Positions 62,014 through 64,000 of a stretch of 64,000 nucleotides of DNA are shown piece by piece. The stretch is from UBA6168 sp039819485 (lineage in GTDB: Bacteria; Bacteroidota; Bacteroidia; Chitinophagales; Saprospiraceae): assembly GCA_039819485.1 (NCBI GenBank), contig JBCBRY010000029.1, positions 20,276 through 84,275 of the forward strand, given 5' to 3'. The notes under the pieces are model-generated. The model was not told where the DNA came from, made no database searches, and saw only the letters and a list, made by a program, of their open reading frames with translations. Each line of letters starts with the position of its first letter. Within the stretch, counting starts at the first letter, position 1. Position numbers and translations under genes: made by a program.

Positions 62014-63522
62014 ATGAAACAGCCTTCCGACACTTTCGACATCCTCATCATCGGTGCAGGCCCTGCGGGCACTACGGCCGCATTGCGATTGCTGGCATTG
62101 GGGTACCGGGTCGGATTGTTGGAACAGGCCACGTTTCCAAGGGCGCAGATCGGGGAGTCTCTCTCTCCCGGTATCCGCAATATTTTCCAATACTTGCAAG
62201 CAGGACATTTATTGGGGCACCCATCCTTTCTATCAGGCTTGCCAGCCCACATTGTTTGGGAAAAAAAAGCGCCACAAAAGATCGCAGCGGCTCATCACGG
62301 AGGGGGCGTTGTCGTCGACCGTTCGTTATTGGACCAATCCATGTTGGCATTGGCCGTGGAACGAGGGCTCCATGTCTGGCAACCAGCAAAACTGGAATCC
62401 TGCCAACGAACCGACCGGCAATGGCAAGTCAAATACAGATATCAAAATGAGCTGCGTACCCTGTGCAGCACCATAGTACTCGATGCCCGCGGGCGGAAAG
62501 GCATTCAACGAACGGACCGATTCCAGACCGCCCCTTCATCGGTTGCCATCTGGACACACGTACCTGCCCGGGTCATGCCTGCCGAAACGACGGTAGAAGC
62601 TTGCGAAAATGGATGGATTTGGGGATCGCCGATGCCCGGCGGCCGATTTCGGATCATGGGATTTGTGGCTCCGGAACTGGTGCAACAATCCCCGGTAAAT
62701 AAAACTTTTAATCAGCTCACCGGAAATTCAATTTTATTTAAAAAATCATTGTTGCATTTAAATACTGAAAAATTGCAGACCTGCTCCGTGTTAAATTATT
62801 TACATAAAAACCCATGGAAAAATGGTTTTTTAAAATTGGGAGAATCTGCTTTTACGCTCGACCCGCTTTCCTCCACCGGGGTAGAAAAGGCCATGCGTTT
62901 TTCCCTGCAAACCGTCATTGCCGTCCATACTTTTTTAAAAACAGGAAACATGGATTTGGCAAAAACATTTTATGAAAAAAAAATAACAGAAGCCGCCGCT
63001 ACCCATACTTGCTGGACCAAAAATTATTACGATGCAGCTTGGCCAGGTCCGGATTTTGAATTTTGGAAAAAACGTTCCAATTATATTTTTGAAAAATCTA
63101 AAACCCCTAATTCTTTTATTCAATTATTTATAGACGAAACAAAAAAAATCCACAAGCAAACGGAGCGAAGCGACATCCCGCGCCAAAAGGCCGGGAACTC
63201 AAAACCGCCTCAACAAAAAATACATTTGCCCACCATTTTAAATCAAATACAACATCAGCCGATTTCCCTGTCCAACCAAATTTCTTTCTTGGAATCCATC
63301 TGTGTAGAAGATGATTTATTAAAAATAAAAACCGCCGTTAGCCATCCGAATCTTGAGCGCGAAATTGCATTCCTCGGCCAGTACGAATTAAAGCCTTTAC
63401 TGGACTTGGCAAATGGCCAGGACACATTTGGAAGTTTATTGAACAAATGGCACCAATTTATGCCGATTGAGCAGGCGGTGAAAATTGGGCTATATCTGTG
63501 GAAGGAAAGAATACTTGTGTAA
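62014..63522 (+). CDS. LodB/QhpG-like FAD-dependent flavoprotein with C-terminal extension
   Basis: 502 residues. The ATG at 62014 places the FAD motif ILIIGAGPAGTTAALRLL near the N-terminus; a TTG 63 bp upstream is less likely. Also seen: GESLSPGIRNIF, VVVDRSLLDQSML, DARGRKG and LGESAFTLDPLSSTGVEKAM (GD-type FAD motif variant), the geometry of tryptophan-halogenase/geranylgeranyl-reductase-like monooxygenases. LodB is needed to build CTQ in LodA; QhpG hydroxylates Trp in QHNDH. Residues about 383-395 are encoded by a palindromic element. The last 100 residues (YELKPLLDLANGQDTFGSLLNKW; VKIGLYLWKERILV) resemble a PqqD/RRE winged helix. Confidence 0.85.
   Translation: MKQPSDTFDILIIGAGPAGTTAALRLLALGYRVGLLEQATFPRAQIGESLSPGIRNIFQYLQAGHLLGHPSFLSGLPAHIVWEKKAPQKIAAAHHGGGVVVDRSLLDQSMLALAVERGLHVWQPAKLESCQRTDRQWQVKYRYQNELRTLCSTIVLDARGRKGIQRTDRFQTAPSSVAIWTHVPARVMPAETTVEACENGWIWGSPMPGGRFRIMGFVAPELVQQSPVNKTFNQLTGNSILFKKSLLHLNTEKLQTCSVLNYLHKNPWKNGFLKLGESAFTLDPLSSTGVEKAMRFSLQTVIAVHTFLKTGNMDLAKTFYEKKITEAAATHTCWTKNYYDAAWPGPDFEFWKKRSNYIFEKSKTPNSFIQLFIDETKKIHKQTERSDIPRQKAGNSKPPQQKIHLPTILNQIQHQPISLSNQISFLESICVEDDLLKIKTAVSHPNLEREIAFLGQYELKPLLDLANGQDTFGSLLNKWHQFMPIEQAVKIGLYLWKERILV
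63163..63198 (+). repeat. Palindromic element, copy inside the flavoprotein gene
   Basis: GAGCGAAGCGACATCCCG then CGCCAAAAGGCCGGGAAC, encoding E-R-S-D-I-P-R-Q-K-A-G-N in frame. Same family as 16385 (different reading frame), 33095 and 37514. It sits in the linker between the FAD domain and the C-terminal extension. Confidence 0.85.
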
Positions 63523-63621
63523 ACAATTAATTGTACATTTGTTCTGACTTCATATTTCAATAAAGCAAGTTAAGAATCATATATCATTTTACTTTTATAT
63601 TAATAGTTATCATCAATACTT

Positions 63622-64000
63622 ATGTACAACTTAAACTCAACCACGAGGACAATTGCCCTTCCCAAGGTTAAGAACATCCCAAAAGAGAGAGATGTTTCGA
63701 AGAGGATTTATCGAAAACCCAAGATCTATTTTTCCTATTCGAATTTTGATAGATTTTTCGTCAAGCATATATACGACCAATTAGCAAGTGAAAACATGGA
63801 TATAATATTATTCCATGAGCAAGAAAAAGAAAAAAATAAAACAAGAAAAGAACTAATTGAATCTGCAAATGCCTTTGTAATTTTTGTATCAAATAAATAT
63901 ATTGAATCTACAATTTCCAATTACGAATTTAAACTAATAAAAAATTGTAATAATTCAAGCCATTATACTATCTCAGCATTAATTGAAAAAACCAACCTTT
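63622..64000 (+). CDS. TIR-domain protein, N-terminal part
   Basis: 126 codons visible; the gene continues beyond the window. After about 30 basic residues the TIR box 1 reads KIYFSYSNFDRFFVKHIYDQL (residues 34-54), followed by DIILFHEQEKEKNKTRKELIESANAFVIFVSNKYIES and NYEFKLI. E102 is placed like the catalytic Glu of NAD-cleaving TIR domains. The stretch is far more AT-rich than the neighbouring genes, a sign of recent acquisition. Bacterial TIR proteins are often effectors of anti-phage systems or virulence factors; partner genes would lie to the right. Too little is visible to name a system. Confidence 0.75.
   Translation, partial: MYNLNSTTRTIALPKVKNIPKERDVSKRIYRKPKIYFSYSNFDRFFVKHIYDQLASENMDIILFHEQEKEKNKTRKELIESANAFVIFVSNKYIESTISNYEFKLIKNCNNSSHYTISALIEKTNL

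Overview
The window looks like a chromosomal segment of a Bacteroidota bacterium, most likely of the Saprospira/Lewinella/Haliscomenobacter group. The evidence is two proteins with C-terminal type IX secretion (T9SS) sorting domains, PKD, VCBS and delta-60 repeat surface proteins, an OmpA/PD40 lipoprotein, a TonB-dependent receptor with its own lipoprotein, DUF6503 and DUF368 proteins, and promoters of the TAnnTTTG type. No rRNA, tRNA, CRISPR array, transposase or phage gene was seen. Placement below phylum level is an inference. LAYOUT. 1-10.4 kb holds housekeeping and envelope genes: cyclophilin, OmpA/PD40 lipoprotein, an ABC exporter pair, murQ and proBA. 10.8-13.3 kb holds a 54-residue peptide with a double-glycine leader, followed by a TPR sensor histidine kinase. 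13.4-29.6 kb holds a sterol-desaturase-type hydroxylase, a very large outer-membrane barrel protein, an alpha/beta hydrolase, pirin, a TonB receptor locus that looks metal-related, an Hpt phosphotransfer protein, a dicarboxylate symporter, an S10 peptidase and a DUF368 lipid-carrier translocase. 29.8-37.2 kb holds two large T9SS surface proteins around an exported DUF2237 protein. 37.5-46.3 kb holds a complete leftward sulfate assimilation and siroheme operon (cysH-cysD-cysN-cobA-cysJ-cysI-met8). 46.5-51.5 kb holds a large lipoprotein, a dipeptide epimerase and a DUF6503 lipoprotein. 51.8-63.5 kb holds the most unusual enzyme cluster: a 50-residue hydrophobic peptide, a VioB-type ferritin-like protein, a LodA-like oxidase with candidate cysteine tryptophylquinone (CTQ) residues, a QhpD/PeaB-like radical SAM/SPASM enzyme, a giant DUF11/SdrD-type surface protein and a LodB/QhpG-like flavoprotein. 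The window ends inside an AT-rich TIR-domain gene. MAIN DISCOVERIES. (1) Upstream of the cys operon there is a 15-codon leader peptide with five consecutive Cys codons (46193-46146, minus strand), followed by a U-tract terminator. An 8-nt segment just after the Cys codons can pair with the 5' arm of that terminator. Together with a TACCTTTG promoter this is a full ribosome-mediated cysteine attenuator. (2) The 52-63.5 kb cluster combines a LodA-type oxidase with maturation enzymes known from the quinohemoprotein amine dehydrogenase (QHNDH) system, and its flavoprotein carries a C-terminal extension that resembles a PqqD/RRE domain. (3) A roughly 36-nt palindromic element (GAGCGAAGYGAMATCCCG then a hairpin) occurs four times. 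Two copies lie in frame inside protein genes, in different reading frames, much like Rickettsia palindromic elements. (4) Intergenic DNA is rich in inverted or tandem 7-8 bp repeats, with a different motif in almost every spacer, including the spacers of the cys operon. All functional statements rest on motif reading by eye; no database search was run.
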